From the NCBI GenBank assembly GCA_944322285.1, contig CALUOR010000033.1, positions 1-40,356 of the forward strand: a DNA stretch of 40,356 bases, in the 5' to 3' direction. The first letter of the stretch is position 1. Each line of letters starts with the position of its first letter. The notes below the pieces were generated by a model, which saw nothing but the letters and a program-made list of their open reading frames with translations, searched no databases and was not told the origin of the DNA. Made by a program: the position numbers and the translations under genes. This DNA is from an uncultured Bacteroides sp. Lineage in GTDB: Bacteria > Bacteroidota > Bacteroidia > Bacteroidales > Bacteroidaceae. This document shows positions 1 to 9,085 of the stretch, in pieces.

Positions 1-21
1 TGGCCTGTTTCTTTCACACAA

Positions 22-29
22 CAAAAGTA
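22..29 (-). promoter_or_regulatory. possible -7 box for a gene off the left edge
   Basis: CAAAAGTA on the plus strand reads TACTTTTG on the minus strand, matching the Bacteroides -7 consensus TAnnTTTG. I see no -33 TTTG at the usual spacing. Its only possible target lies left of the window, so the call is weak. Confidence 0.25.
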
Positions 30-94
30 AACATTCCAGCCGTATTTTCTTTCATTGCGCAAATCTAAGGGAACGTAGTGAAGCATCTCCCAGT

Positions 95-180
95 GGTGCA
101 GGAGATTCTTCGCTTCGCTCAGAATGACAAATACAAGAGATTTTCTTAAAAATCCATATAATCCGTGTAATCCGTGCCTA
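95..180. repeat. dispersed intergenic repeat-like sequence
   Basis: The 313 bp before the first gene contain no ORF I can support. They hold a stretch with the self-complementary motif TTCGCTTCGCTCAGAATGA and, further on, a tandem duplication of the 9-mer TAATCCGTG. From memory, both kinds of sequence recur between genes in Bacteroidales genomes, but copies cannot be counted here. The first gene is therefore preceded by repeat-derived DNA, with its promoter candidate close to the start codon. Confidence 0.35.
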
Positions 181-279
181 AAAATAAATTCCCATTTAAT
201 GCACACTTTCATCCCACGCAAAGTCTAATTTTGTACACATACTTATTGCAGAGATTATCGCCAAGTCCGAAAAAAGTAG

Positions 280-287
280 TATATTTG
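280..287 (+). promoter_or_regulatory. -7 box upstream of the AAA-ATPase/TCS operon
   Basis: TATATTTG matches TAnnTTTG and sits 26 bp before the ATG at 314, a normal distance for a short Bacteroides leader. No clear -33 TTTG is found 19-21 bp upstream. A second match, TAATTTTG, lies at 226-233. Either could drive the first three genes. Confidence 0.45.
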
Positions 288-313
288 CTTACTCAACTTA
301 GAAGACAAGGATT

Positions 314-1894
314 ATGGAACAGCCGGTTTTAAAATTCTACCCTGTGGGAATACAGACTTTCTCGGAACTCCGGGAGAGGAACTATGTGTACATAGACAAG
401 ACGGAATACGTCTACCGCATGACGCACTCCGCTGCCAAATACATGTTTCTCAGCCGTCCCCGCCGCTTCGGAAAGTCGCTGCTGGTCAGCACGCTTCACG
501 CCTATTTCGAAGGACACAAAGAACTCTTCCAAGGACTTGCCATAGAGCGGCTGGAAAAGGAATGGACACCCTATCCGGTGCTGCGTTTCGATATGAGTAC
601 GGCAAAACATATTGGAGAAAAACAGTTGGTGGAAGAACTTAACGGGAAATTAGTTGAATATGAAAGAATATACGGACAAGAAGAAAGCCATGTCAATCTG
701 AACCAACGTATGGAAGGGCTTATCAAACATGCATACGAACAGACTGGCAGGCAAGTCGTGGTACTCATTGATGAATACGATGCTCCGTTATTGGACGTCA
801 TGCACGAAGAAGCGGACTTGCCAGTCCTGCGGAACATCATGCGCAACTTCTACAGCCCGCTGAAAGCGTGCGACCCCTACCTGCGTTTTGTGTTTCTGAC
901 CGGCATCACCAAATTCTCCCAACTGAGCATCTTCAGCGAACTGAATAACATACAGAATATCAGCATGGATGAAACCTATGCCGCCATCTGCGGCATTACG
1001 GAAGAGGAGATACGCACACAGATGGATGCGGACTTGGATGCGTTCGCCGCCAAACAAAAAACCGACAAAGCGGGTATCCTGAACAAACTGAAAGAAAACT
1101 ACGACGGGTATCATTTCACCTGGCCTTCGCCAGACATTTACAATCCATACAGCTTGTTCAATGCCTTCGACACCGGAAAACTGGACCCGTTTTGGTTTGG
1201 CAGCGGCACGCCGAGCTACCTGATAGAGATGCTGCGAAAGTTTGGAATGAATGCCATCCAGCTGGGAAGTACAATGGATGCAAGTAAAGAAGATTTCGAC
1301 GCACCTACGGAACGGCTGACCAATGTTGTTCCGCTGCTTTACCAGAGCGGCTATTTCACCATTAAGGATGGCATGGCGGAATTGGGCATTTATACGTTAG
1401 GAATTCCGAACCGGGAAGTAAGACTAGGCTTAATGAGGAGCCTCATCCCCTACTACGTGAGTCCGAACACGTTTTCCGTATCCACCGCATTGATAACCAT
1501 GGCCAAAAGCCTGTATCGGAATGACATGAATGCCACCCTGCAAGCCATGCAAACGTTCCTGTCAACCATTCCCTATGCGGACAATACTCATTATGAGGGA
1601 CATTACCAACAAGTGCTCTACATTCTGTTCAGCCTGTTAGGCAACTATACCGACATTGAGGTGCGCACCCCGCGCGGACGGGTGGATGTGGTGATGCGAA
1701 CCGCCCATACCTTATATATTATAGAGTTGAAGCTGGACAAGGATGCCGACACCGCCTTGCAACAGATTGACCTGAAACAATACCCCGAACGCTTCGCCCT
1801 CTGCGGACTGCCTATCGTAAAAGTAGGAATCAATTTTGATAAGGAGAAACGGACAATTGGGGAGTGGAAGATAGCTAACGTAGAAAAACAATGA
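314..1894 (+). CDS. AAA-ATPase-like / PD-(D/E)XK nuclease family protein
   Basis: This 526-residue protein matches the two-domain family abundant in Bacteroidetes: an N-terminal AAA-ATPase-like domain and a C-terminal PD-(D/E)XK nuclease-like domain. A Walker A-like motif SRPRRFGKS lies near residues 47-55. A Walker B-like VVVLIDEYDAP lies near residues 148-158. Near the C terminus, GRVDVVM followed by IIELKLDKDA supplies the D...ExK pattern expected of the nuclease fold. There is no signal peptide, so it should be cytoplasmic. Its cellular role is unknown; the family is often multicopy and has been linked to mobile DNA by association only. Its stop codon overlaps the next start (ATGA), so it is translationally coupled to an NtrC-type regulator, an odd partner. 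Nuclease activity is inferred, not shown. Confidence 0.85.
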   Translation: MEQPVLKFYPVGIQTFSELRERNYVYIDKTEYVYRMTHSAAKYMFLSRPRRFGKSLLVSTLHAYFEGHKELFQGLAIERLEKEWTPYPVLRFDMSTAKHIGEKQLVEELNGKLVEYERIYGQEESHVNLNQRMEGLIKHAYEQTGRQVVVLIDEYDAPLLDVMHEEADLPVLRNIMRNFYSPLKACDPYLRFVFLTGITKFSQLSIFSELNNIQNISMDETYAAICGITEEEIRTQMDADLDAFAAKQKTDKAGILNKLKENYDGYHFTWPSPDIYNPYSLFNAFDTGKLDPFWFGSGTPSYLIEMLRKFGMNAIQLGSTMDASKEDFDAPTERLTNVVPLLYQSGYFTIKDGMAELGIYTLGIPNREVRLGLMRSLIPYYVSPNTFSVSTALITMAKSLYRNDMNATLQAMQTFLSTIPYADNTHYEGHYQQVLYILFSLLGNYTDIEVRTPRGRVDVVMRTAHTLYIIELKLDKDADTALQQIDLKQYPERFALCGLPIVKVGINFDKEKRTIGEWKIANVEKQ

Positions 1895-3219
1895 AAAAAC
1901 TAAGCTCTATACTTATCGTGGATGACAACCGGAGCGTGCTCTCCGCGCTGCAACTATTGCTGAAACCCGTATTCGATCGCATTCTTACCCTCAACTCGCC
2001 CGTCACCTTGCCCTCAGTTCTGCGGCAAGAGCCGTGGCAAGTACTGCTGCTGGATATGAACTTCGGCGCGGGCATCAACAACGGAGGGGAAGGACTATAT
2101 TGGCTACATGAAGTGAAACGTATCTGCCCCACCCTGCCTGTGGTACTATTTACGGCTTATGCGGATATTGATTTAGCCGTGAAAGGCATCAAGGAAGGAG
2201 CCGCCGACTTTGTGGTGAAGCCTTGGGACAATCAGCGGCTGATAGATACACTGACCACTGCCGCCCAACCAAAACAACAGGCACTCCCCCGACCGGAAAC
2301 TCCTCTGATGTACTGGGGAGAAAGCCGAGCGATGCAGAACTTACGCAAACTGGTAGAAAAAGTAGCGCCTACAGATGCCAATATTCTCATCACCGGCGAA
2401 AACGGAACAGGTAAAGAAATGCTGGCACGCGAACTGCACGCTCTCTCCGGCCGACGAGAAAGGGAGATGGTGACCGTAGACATGGGTGCCTTGACGCCCA
2501 GCCTCTTCGAAAGTGAACTCTTCGGCCATGTGCGGGGAGCCTTTACCGATGCCCATACGGACCGTCCCGGCAAGTTTGAAGCCGCTAATCACAGCACACT
2601 TTTCATGGACGAGATAGGTAATCTGCCCTACCCTCTGCAAGCCAAACTGCTGACCGCTCTCCAGCGGCGCAATGTGGTACGTGTAGGCAGCAATACGCCC
2701 ATTCCTGTAGATATCCGGCTCATTTGCGCCACAAACCGTAACCTGCCTCTGATGGTAGACCGTGGAGAATTTCGCGAGGATCTGCTGTACCGCATCAACA
2801 CTATTCACTTGGAAATACCACCTTTGCGCGAGCGTCCCGAAGACATTCTTCCCCTGGCACGCCTCTTCACCGCCCGCTTTGGTAAACAATATGGCCGCCC
2901 GGACCTCACGCTAAATACGGAAGCGGAAGAAATACTGCTGCATCACCCTTGGAAAGGAAATATCCGCGAACTGGAGCACACCATCGAAAAGGCCATCATC
3001 ATCAGCGACGGCACCGACATTACACCTCAAGCATTTCACTTACAAGCCCCGCCCCGAACTGCCACCGACAGCCCGTCCGCCACCACTTTAGAAGAAATGG
3101 AGATACAGATGATACGTCAAGCGATGGACACTTGTAGCGGAAACCTTTCCGCCGTAGCCGCCCAATTGGGCATCAGCCGCCAAACACTGTATAACAAGAT
3201 GAAAAAATACGGACTCTAA
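1891..3219 (+). CDS. sigma-54-dependent response regulator, NtrC family
   Basis: This 442-residue protein has the three-part NtrC architecture. The receiver domain (about 5-120) has the acidic pair D11/D12, phosphoacceptor D55 in VLLLD, and K110 in VVKPW. The AAA+ sigma-54 interaction domain (about 143-370) has Walker A GENGTGKE at 169-176, Walker B around LFMDEIGN, and the sigma-54 contact loop as GAFTDA (216-221) instead of classical GAFTGA. I recall the D variant as common in Bacteroidetes. A Fis-type helix-turn-helix ends the protein (AAQLGISRQTLYNKMKKYG). It should activate RpoN-dependent promoters after phosphorylation by the kinase encoded 14 bp downstream. Its start overlaps the preceding gene's stop by 4 bp. 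No -24/-12 promoter is obvious in the window, so its targets are probably elsewhere. Confidence 0.93.
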   Translation: MKKLSSILIVDDNRSVLSALQLLLKPVFDRILTLNSPVTLPSVLRQEPWQVLLLDMNFGAGINNGGEGLYWLHEVKRICPTLPVVLFTAYADIDLAVKGIKEGAADFVVKPWDNQRLIDTLTTAAQPKQQALPRPETPLMYWGESRAMQNLRKLVEKVAPTDANILITGENGTGKEMLARELHALSGRREREMVTVDMGALTPSLFESELFGHVRGAFTDAHTDRPGKFEAANHSTLFMDEIGNLPYPLQAKLLTALQRRNVVRVGSNTPIPVDIRLICATNRNLPLMVDRGEFREDLLYRINTIHLEIPPLRERPEDILPLARLFTARFGKQYGRPDLTLNTEAEEILLHHPWKGNIRELEHTIEKAIIISDGTDITPQAFHLQAPPRTATDSPSATTLEEMEIQMIRQAMDTCSGNLSAVAAQLGISRQTLYNKMKKYGL

Positions 3220-3233
3220 CTTTACCCGCTACC

Positions 3234-4544
3234 ATGAACAGCCGCCTGCACACCCGGTTGCAATCCTACCCACTATGGGTTACACTCACCCTGTTGCTGA
3301 CCGTCTCGGCCAGCATTGCATGGATACATACCACGTATAGTGCGGCCATCCCGTTTACTCTGCTTGCAGTCTATGCCCTCTACCAACAGATCCGGCTCCA
3401 TCGCCAATATGCCCGCAAGGTGCTTTTCCTGCTGGACGCCATCGAAAACAACGATTACAACATACGTTTCAACGAACACAACATACCGGGAAATGACCGT
3501 CTGATTCATCACGCCCTCAACCGAATGGCACAGATATTGGGCCAGGTAAAAAATGAAACGGCCCAACGGGAGAAGTACTACGAACTGATTCTAAACTGTG
3601 TGAATACGGGCATCGTAGTGTTGAACAGCCGGGGAGACATTTATCAGAAAAATAACGAGGCACTGCACCTACTGGGTATGGAGGTACTGACACACATCAG
3701 CCAATTGACACGCATTGATGCCCAACTGCCGGAATTGTTTTACCGCTGCCGACCGGGTGACAAACTACAAACGACCTTTACCAACGAACGGGGCACGGTA
3801 AACCTCTCCGTCCGTGTAAGCGGCATTACCATCCGGGAGGAATCCTTGCGCATTGTAGCCCTGAACGACATTAATCACGAGCTGGACGAAAAAGAGATAG
3901 ATTCCTGGATGAGACTGACACGGGTACTGACGCATGAAATCATGAACTCCGTCACCCCCATTACTTCGCTAAGCGATACTTTGCTAACCCTGACAGAAGG
4001 AAAGGACGAAATACACCAAGGACTGCAAACCATCAGCAATACAGGCAAGGGGCTGTTGTCCTTCGTAGAGAATTACCGCAGGTTTACCCATATCCCCACA
4101 CCCGTACCTACGCTGTTTTATGTAAAAGGCTTTATCAACCGCATGGTACAACTGGCCCGTCATCGTTTTCCGGATACGTGCACCGACTTCCACATCAACA
4201 TCTGTCCGGATGACCTTATCCTGCATGCCGATGAACATCTTATTGCCCAAGTGATGACCAACCTGCTGACAAATGCCTTGCAAGCCCTCGGAAATCAAAA
4301 GGACGGACACATCAGCATCCACGCCTATTGCGATGAAAATGAAGCAGTGTTGATAGAAGTGTCGGACAACGGACCGGCTATCCCACCCGAAGTGGCCGAG
4401 CATATTTTCATTCCTTTCTTCACCACGAAAGAGAATGGCAGTGGCATCGGCCTGAGCATCTCACGCCAAATCATGCGACTATCCGGCGGAAGCCTCACCT
4501 ACGTACCCGGAAAGGAAACCCTGTTTGTGCTGAGATTTGACTGA
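3234..4544 (+). CDS. membrane PAS-domain sensor histidine kinase
   Basis: This 436-residue kinase is the likely partner of the NtrC-type regulator 14 bp upstream. Two hydrophobic helices (about 13-30 and 37-52) are separated by only a few residues, so there is almost no periplasmic domain and sensing is probably cytoplasmic or within the membrane. A linker (60-110) leads to a PAS-like domain (about 112-212, ILNCVNTGIVVLNSRGDIYQ). The phosphorylated histidine is H234 in VLTHEIMNSVTPI. The ATPase domain shows an N-box (TNLLTNALQAL, 342-352), a G1 box (SDNGPAIP) and a G2 box (GSGIGLS, 402-408). The order ATPase/nuclease, regulator, kinase suggests one operon. The signal is unknown. Confidence 0.92.
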   Translation: MNSRLHTRLQSYPLWVTLTLLLTVSASIAWIHTTYSAAIPFTLLAVYALYQQIRLHRQYARKVLFLLDAIENNDYNIRFNEHNIPGNDRLIHHALNRMAQILGQVKNETAQREKYYELILNCVNTGIVVLNSRGDIYQKNNEALHLLGMEVLTHISQLTRIDAQLPELFYRCRPGDKLQTTFTNERGTVNLSVRVSGITIREESLRIVALNDINHELDEKEIDSWMRLTRVLTHEIMNSVTPITSLSDTLLTLTEGKDEIHQGLQTISNTGKGLLSFVENYRRFTHIPTPVPTLFYVKGFINRMVQLARHRFPDTCTDFHINICPDDLILHADEHLIAQVMTNLLTNALQALGNQKDGHISIHAYCDENEAVLIEVSDNGPAIPPEVAEHIFIPFFTTKENGSGIGLSISRQIMRLSGGSLTYVPGKETLFVLRFD

Positions 4545-4557
4545 AGAAACATAAAAC

Positions 4558-4570
4558 GCAGAGGCTCTGC
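4558..4570. terminator. short palindrome between convergent genes
   Basis: GCAGAGGCTCTGC is a perfect 6-bp inverted repeat around one base, in the 25-bp gap between the convergent kinase and DUF368 genes. No T-run follows on either strand, so it is at best a weak bidirectional terminator. Confidence 0.25.
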
Positions 4571-5460
4571 TATCTTGCTGTTTTGGCCGATAATTTCTCC
4601 AAAACATATACTAACAGAAAACCAACCAACATCAGTACCATGGCTTCGATGATATAAGAGTCTGGGAGGATGTTGGTTTCTATGGGCATGCCGTGCGAGT
4701 TGTCAGTAATTTCCTTCCACGGCCACACTTTATTGAGCGAGCCGAGCATGAAACCCGTCAAAGTGGCTAAAGTGATGTTGCGGAAATGACGTAAAGCATA
4801 GGACAGCAAATGAGAAAAAGCGGTGATACCAATAAAGGCTCCCGCTGCAAACAGAAGCAAGACACTGAAATCTAACGCCTTCACCGCCTCCATGATATAG
4901 AAATATTTACCTAACAGCACAAGGATAAAACTCCCGGAGATACCCGGAAGTATCATGGCGCAAATAGCGATGGCGCCACATAGAAAAATGAATAAAGGAT
5001 GCGTGGATGTCTCGGCAGGTGTGGCAATCGTAATATAAAAAGCAATGATGGCTCCCACTATAAAAGAGAGAATGGTTTTCCAGTTCCATTCTTTAATGTC
5101 CTTGCCAACGAACCATGTGGACGCCAAAACCAAGCCGAAGAAGAAAGCCCATACCAACACCGGATAGTCTGTCAGCAACCAAGTAATCACTTTGGCTAAT
5201 GAAAAGATACTAAGACCGATACCCAACAGCAGAGAGAATAAAAAGTTACCGTTGATGCTCCGCCAAAATTGCATCCAATGCCCGGTAAAAAACAGTCGCG
5301 CACTCCTCAGATTGAAACTTTTAATGGTTTCTATCAGTTCATCATAAATGCCCACAATGAACGCAATGGTTCCGCCCGATACGCCCGGCACTACATCGGC
5401 CGCCCCCATACCTATTCCTTTGAGGGTTATTAATGCATAATCTTTCAAATTTCTTTCCAT
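4570..5460 (-). CDS. DUF368 family membrane protein (putative polyprenyl-phosphate translocase)
   Basis: This 296-residue polytopic membrane protein shows the hallmark duplicated motif of the DUF368 family: PGVSGG at residues 25-30 and PGISGS at 172-177, each in a re-entrant-like hydrophobic segment. DUF368 members have been reported as flippases that recycle undecaprenyl phosphate across the inner membrane, and this gene is a reasonable candidate for that role in envelope synthesis. I chose the ATG at 5460 (MERNLKDYAL). A start 27 bp further upstream would place the N terminus inside a palindromic repeat element. It stands alone: the kinase is convergent on one side and a repeat element separates it from the TPR gene on the other. 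The exact lipid substrate is inferred from the family. Confidence 0.85.
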   Translation of the reverse strand: MERNLKDYALITLKGIGMGAADVVPGVSGGTIAFIVGIYDELIETIKSFNLRSARLFFTGHWMQFWRSINGNFLFSLLLGIGLSIFSLAKVITWLLTDYPVLVWAFFFGLVLASTWFVGKDIKEWNWKTILSFIVGAIIAFYITIATPAETSTHPLFIFLCGAIAICAMILPGISGSFILVLLGKYFYIMEAVKALDFSVLLLFAAGAFIGITAFSHLLSYALRHFRNITLATLTGFMLGSLNKVWPWKEITDNSHGMPIETNILPDSYIIEAMVLMLVGFLLVYVLEKLSAKTAR

Positions 5461-5471
5461 ATATAAATGAT

Positions 5472-5624
5472 AATTTAGCGCGCGCAAGCGCGCTTCAATG
5501 AAGAATTAAGAATGATGAATGAAGAATTTAGGCTGCGCTGTTATAGCACATTCTTATACCGCATGGTATTCTTCATTCTTAATTCTTCATTCTTAATTTA
5601 AAGCGCGCTTGCGCGCGCTAAATT
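5472..5624. repeat. palindromic element with GC-rich ends and AATKAAG heptad arms
   Basis: The ends are an exact 24-bp inverted repeat: 5472-5495, containing TAGCGCGCGCAAGCGCGC, and its reverse complement at 5601-5624. Just inside the left end are heptads AATGAAG, AATTAAG, AATGATG, AATGAAG (5497-5524). The right arm (about 5568-5598) carries their complement. About 45 bp of unique sequence lie in the middle. The whole element, about 153 bp, fills the gap between the DUF368 and TPR genes and could fold into a long cruciform or RNA hairpin. It has no coding capacity. A MITE or REP-like nature is inferred. Confidence 0.8.
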
Positions 5625-5637
5625 CCCATTTTACTTT

Positions 5638-7077
5638 TCAAATTACCGGATTGTGAGACCCGCCAAACTTATTCAAATGCTCTTTCAGCAACTGAATACA
5701 TTCATCTTTGCTACAGTCCTTCAACATCTGGCGGACGCCATCCATCGTACTTTGCGGAAGCGAATCCTGACTGATCCGATTATAATAGTCAGCTTTGCCG
5801 GTGTCCTTCAAGAGGAGATAAATGATGGTCAGACGTTCGTTCAAATCCGGATACGACGGATCAAGCTTCTCGACATTATGCAAGGCCTTCAATGCGTAAT
5901 CAAACAATCCGGCTTCAACTCCGTAGTATGAAATAGCCATCCAAGTATCCGCTTCAGGCATAAGTTTTACCGCTTCTTCCCACGTTGCAATGCATTGCTC
6001 CTCATTTCCGTGAGAGGAATAAGCAAGTCCTTTTAGAAGATAAGCCTCAAGGTTAAAGCGATCCACCTGAAGAGCCTTGTCACAATATTGGATGATTAGC
6101 GTTGCGCATTTTTCGAGATCTAAATATTTCAGACAAAGAGCCGCATCGGAATATATAGACGAATTAAGCAGATTACCGTCTTTCTCACCACGAATCACTT
6201 TATCCAGATGCTCATAAGCTTCAGCCCATTCACAAGTCTCCAATTTATTGATTCCCATCAGGATGTGCATGAATGATTGCGACATTGAATTGTACTGAAT
6301 AGCTTTCTCATAATTCTCCTGAGCCTTCCGACTATTATGCAACATTGAATAAGCATAGCCTTTCAACATGTAAGCGTCTCCGTATTCAGCATCGGACACC
6401 AAAGCATACTCACAAGCGTCAATAGCTTTGTCGTATTGTTGGAGCTCAAAGTAACAACGGCCCAATCCATACCAATATGAGGGTGAATAAGGATTAGAGT
6501 CTATCAGTTTATTAAAATAAATAATAGCTTGTTGGAATTTGCCTATAGCGGAAAGGTAGTCGGCCATTGCGGCACAATAATCCACATTATCCGTACTCCA
6601 TCGCCAATGTTCCAGCCATTCACCTGCTTTATCCGCATGGTTAGTTTCTATATACATGTAAACCACATCAATAATGTTGTTCTGGCTGTATTTATACTCC
6701 AATGTGTCAAGTTCCAACTCAGCGTCATCCTCCCTACCGTATTCCAACAACAACCTGGCCCGAAGTATAGTTACATCATCTCCTTCTTCCTCTATCTGCT
6801 GAAGAATCTGTCTTGCTCCTTCACGGTCTTCCCTATCCAGACGCTCATAAGCTTGTTCTACCAGCAAATCTGTATTGCCGGGATGCAGGCTTAAGGCATA
6901 TTGCATGACTTCATCGGCTCTTACAAAATCATTGTGCCTCGCATACCATTCGGCCAAGTCGGCAAAATCTTCTGCATCTAAATAGATATGTTGGTGTGCG
7001 GCTTTGGCCATCTCGTAAGCATGAGCCATTTCCATCATTTTCCGATCTCTATCCGATTGCAGCTTTTTGTTGGTCAT
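5638..7077 (-). CDS. tetratricopeptide repeat (TPR) protein
   Basis: This 479-residue protein is made almost entirely of helical 34-residue TPR units. Clear copies include FQQAIIYFNKLIDSNPYSPS, YDKAIDACEYALVSDAEYGD and SRKAQENYEKAIQYNSMSQS in the middle. Further units run toward the C terminus (EQCIATWEEAVKLMPEADTW, FDYALKALHNVEKLDPSYPD). It has no signal peptide or membrane helix, so it is predicted to be a cytoplasmic scaffold for protein contacts. There is no enzymatic domain. The neighbours (DUF368, glnS) are each separated by a repeat element, so context does not reveal a partner. The start is the ATG at 7077 (MTNKKLQSDR). Specific function is unknown. Confidence 0.85.
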   Translation of the reverse strand: MTNKKLQSDRDRKMMEMAHAYEMAKAAHQHIYLDAEDFADLAEWYARHNDFVRADEVMQYALSLHPGNTDLLVEQAYERLDREDREGARQILQQIEEEGDDVTILRARLLLEYGREDDAELELDTLEYKYSQNNIIDVVYMYIETNHADKAGEWLEHWRWSTDNVDYCAAMADYLSAIGKFQQAIIYFNKLIDSNPYSPSYWYGLGRCYFELQQYDKAIDACEYALVSDAEYGDAYMLKGYAYSMLHNSRKAQENYEKAIQYNSMSQSFMHILMGINKLETCEWAEAYEHLDKVIRGEKDGNLLNSSIYSDAALCLKYLDLEKCATLIIQYCDKALQVDRFNLEAYLLKGLAYSSHGNEEQCIATWEEAVKLMPEADTWMAISYYGVEAGLFDYALKALHNVEKLDPSYPDLNERLTIIYLLLKDTGKADYYNRISQDSLPQSTMDGVRQMLKDCSKDECIQLLKEHLNKFGGSHNPVI

Positions 7078-7130
7078 TATGCTCTGTGTTTATATTAAGT
7101 AACTAATCACATTTAATTTATACTATATCA

Positions 7131-7284
7131 GGAGTTAAGGAGTTAAGGAGTTAAGCCGATAGTAGGCTTATCATGTACCCTAAAAATATTGGCTTAACTC
7201 CTAACGGAGCGTTGCTCTCCCCCCGATAACGGGGGAGCAAGGAGGGGGTTCGAAGTGATAACTCCTTAACTTCTTAACTCCTAC
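7131..7284. repeat. direct/inverted repeat element with GGAGTTAA octads
   Basis: Three tandem GGAGTTAA copies (7131-7154) begin the element. The last one extends to GGAGTTAAGCC (7147-7157) and is matched exactly by its reverse complement GGCTTAACTCC (7191-7201). A second complementary block, ACTCCTTAACTTCTTAACTC, closes it (7261-7280). In between is a C-rich/G-rich hairpin (about 7216-7239, CCCCCCGATAACGGGGG). The element occupies most of the 240-bp gap between glnS and the TPR gene. It follows the same plan as the heptad elements but with a different unit. Confidence 0.7.
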
Positions 7285-7317
7285 AAATAATATCAATTAA
7301 TTCTGTACACTTACTTA

Positions 7318-9057
7318 TCACTTATTAATTTTTCCCCACGTGTCCTTCAGGCCGACCGTACGATTGAATACCATTTTGTCTGGTGTTGAATCGGGATCGA
7401 CATTGAAGTATCCGATGCGCTGGAATTGCAAGTAAGTCAGCGGCTTCATACCGGAGGCAAACTTCTCAATATAACAGCAGGGCAAAACCTTCAAAGAGTC
7501 CGGGTTAATGATTTCCTTCATGGCCGTCAAAGCATCGCAATTCTTGGCTTCACGGATGGCTGCCAATTCGTCACGAGGATTCTCGACTTTCCACAAACGG
7601 TCGTACAGACGCACTTCTGCCTCCAAGCAATGAGCACAGCTGACCCAATGGAGCGTACCTTTTACCTTACGATTGGCACCGGGCATACCGCTTTTTGAAT
7701 CGGGGTCGTACTCGCAATACACCTCCACGATTTCGCCCGTTTCGTTCTTCTTACATCCTGTACATTTTACGATGTAAGCATTCTTCAGACGTACTTCCTG
7801 ACCGGGAGTCATGCGGAAGTATTTCTTCGGTGCGTCTTCCATAAAATCTTCACGCTCCATCCACAACTCGCGACTGAACTCAATGGTGTGACTTCCTTCC
7901 TCCGGACGTTCGGGATTGTTGATGGCTTCCAATTCCTCCACTTGTCCTTCGGGATAGTTTGTGATAACCAGTTTGACCGGATTGATAACGGCCGAAATGC
8001 GGGTGGCACGTTCGTTTAGATCTTCACGCACAGCACTTTCCAACAAGGCGAACTCGTTCAGCGCATCATAAGTAGTATAGCCTATCTTGTCAATAAACTT
8101 ATGAATAGATTCAGGCGAATAACCACGCCGACGGAATCCGCAGATGGTCGGCATACGCGGATCGTCCCAACCGTTCACCAAGCCTTCCTTCACCAATGTC
8201 AGCAGGTTACGCTTGCTCATCAACGTGTAGCTCAGGTTGAGTTTATTGAATTCATACTGACGCGGGCGATTGTCATTCAAGTCTTTACCATCCTTCAGCC
8301 AATCGATGAACAAGTCATACAACGGACGATGCACCACGAACTCCAACGTACAAAGTGAGTGGGTAACACCCTCAAAGAAGTCGCTTTGCCCATGGGCGAA
8401 ATCATACATCGGGTAAGCTTTCCATTTGGTGCCCGTGCGGTGATGCGGATGCTTCACCACCCGATAGATAATGGGGTCGCGGAAGTGCATGTTGGGATTG
8501 GCCATATCTATCTTGGCACGAAGCACCATGGCGCCCTCCTCTATCTCTCCACTATTCATTTTCTGGAAAAGTTCCAGGTTCTCTTCTATCGGCCGGTTAC
8601 GGTAAGGGCTCTCCACACCCGGCTGGGTAGGAGTGCCTTTCTGCGCGGCTATCTCTTCCGAAGTCTGCTCGTCAATGTAAGCCTTCCCTTCCTTAATGAG
8701 GCGGATGGCGAAGTCCCATAATTGCTGGAAATAATCGGAAGCATAATATTCGTGTCCCCATTGATAGCCCAGCCAGCGGATGTCTTCCTTGATGGCCTCA
8801 ACATATTCCACATCTTCCTTGGTGGGGTTCGTATCATCAAAGCGCAGGTTGCACACGCCTCCATGTGCCGCCGCTATGCCAAAATCTAAGCAGATGGCTT
8901 TGGCGTGTCCTATGTGCAGGTATCCGTTGGGCTCGGGCGGAAAACGGGTCTGTACTCTTCCTCCGTTTTTACCTTCGCTCAAATCGTTCTCTACAATCTG
9001 TTCAATGAAGTTCAGGCTTTTCTTTTCGCCGGTTTCTTCGTTCTTCAGTTCAGCCAT
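7318..9057 (-). CDS. glnS: glutaminyl-tRNA synthetase
   Basis: GlnRS charges tRNA-Gln with glutamine in the cytoplasm using ATP. The 579-residue protein is close to the usual length (about 550). It has the class I signature HIGH at residues 48-51 (PPEPNGYLHIGHAKA) and the MSK form of the KMSKS loop at 280-282 (LSYTLMSKRNL). The GlnRS-typical stretch RFDDTNPTKEDVEYVEAIK lies near residue 72. A two-barrel anticodon-binding region fills the C-terminal half. It is glutaminyl rather than glutamyl by overall sequence, including PTQPGVESPYRNR. The start ATG at 9057 follows a -7 match (TACTTTTG, minus strand, 9093-9086). Confidence 0.97.
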   Translation of the reverse strand: MAELKNEETGEKKSLNFIEQIVENDLSEGKNGGRVQTRFPPEPNGYLHIGHAKAICLDFGIAAAHGGVCNLRFDDTNPTKEDVEYVEAIKEDIRWLGYQWGHEYYASDYFQQLWDFAIRLIKEGKAYIDEQTSEEIAAQKGTPTQPGVESPYRNRPIEENLELFQKMNSGEIEEGAMVLRAKIDMANPNMHFRDPIIYRVVKHPHHRTGTKWKAYPMYDFAHGQSDFFEGVTHSLCTLEFVVHRPLYDLFIDWLKDGKDLNDNRPRQYEFNKLNLSYTLMSKRNLLTLVKEGLVNGWDDPRMPTICGFRRRGYSPESIHKFIDKIGYTTYDALNEFALLESAVREDLNERATRISAVINPVKLVITNYPEGQVEELEAINNPERPEEGSHTIEFSRELWMEREDFMEDAPKKYFRMTPGQEVRLKNAYIVKCTGCKKNETGEIVEVYCEYDPDSKSGMPGANRKVKGTLHWVSCAHCLEAEVRLYDRLWKVENPRDELAAIREAKNCDALTAMKEIINPDSLKVLPCCYIEKFASGMKPLTYLQFQRIGYFNVDPDSTPDKMVFNRTVGLKDTWGKINK

Positions 9058-9085
9058 ATTCTATTTATATTAATTAAATGTGCTG

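Noticed and set aside
5461-5487. Upstream start for the DUF368 gene
   Set aside because: It would encode the N terminus from the palindromic repeat; the ATG at 5460 gives the normal family start.
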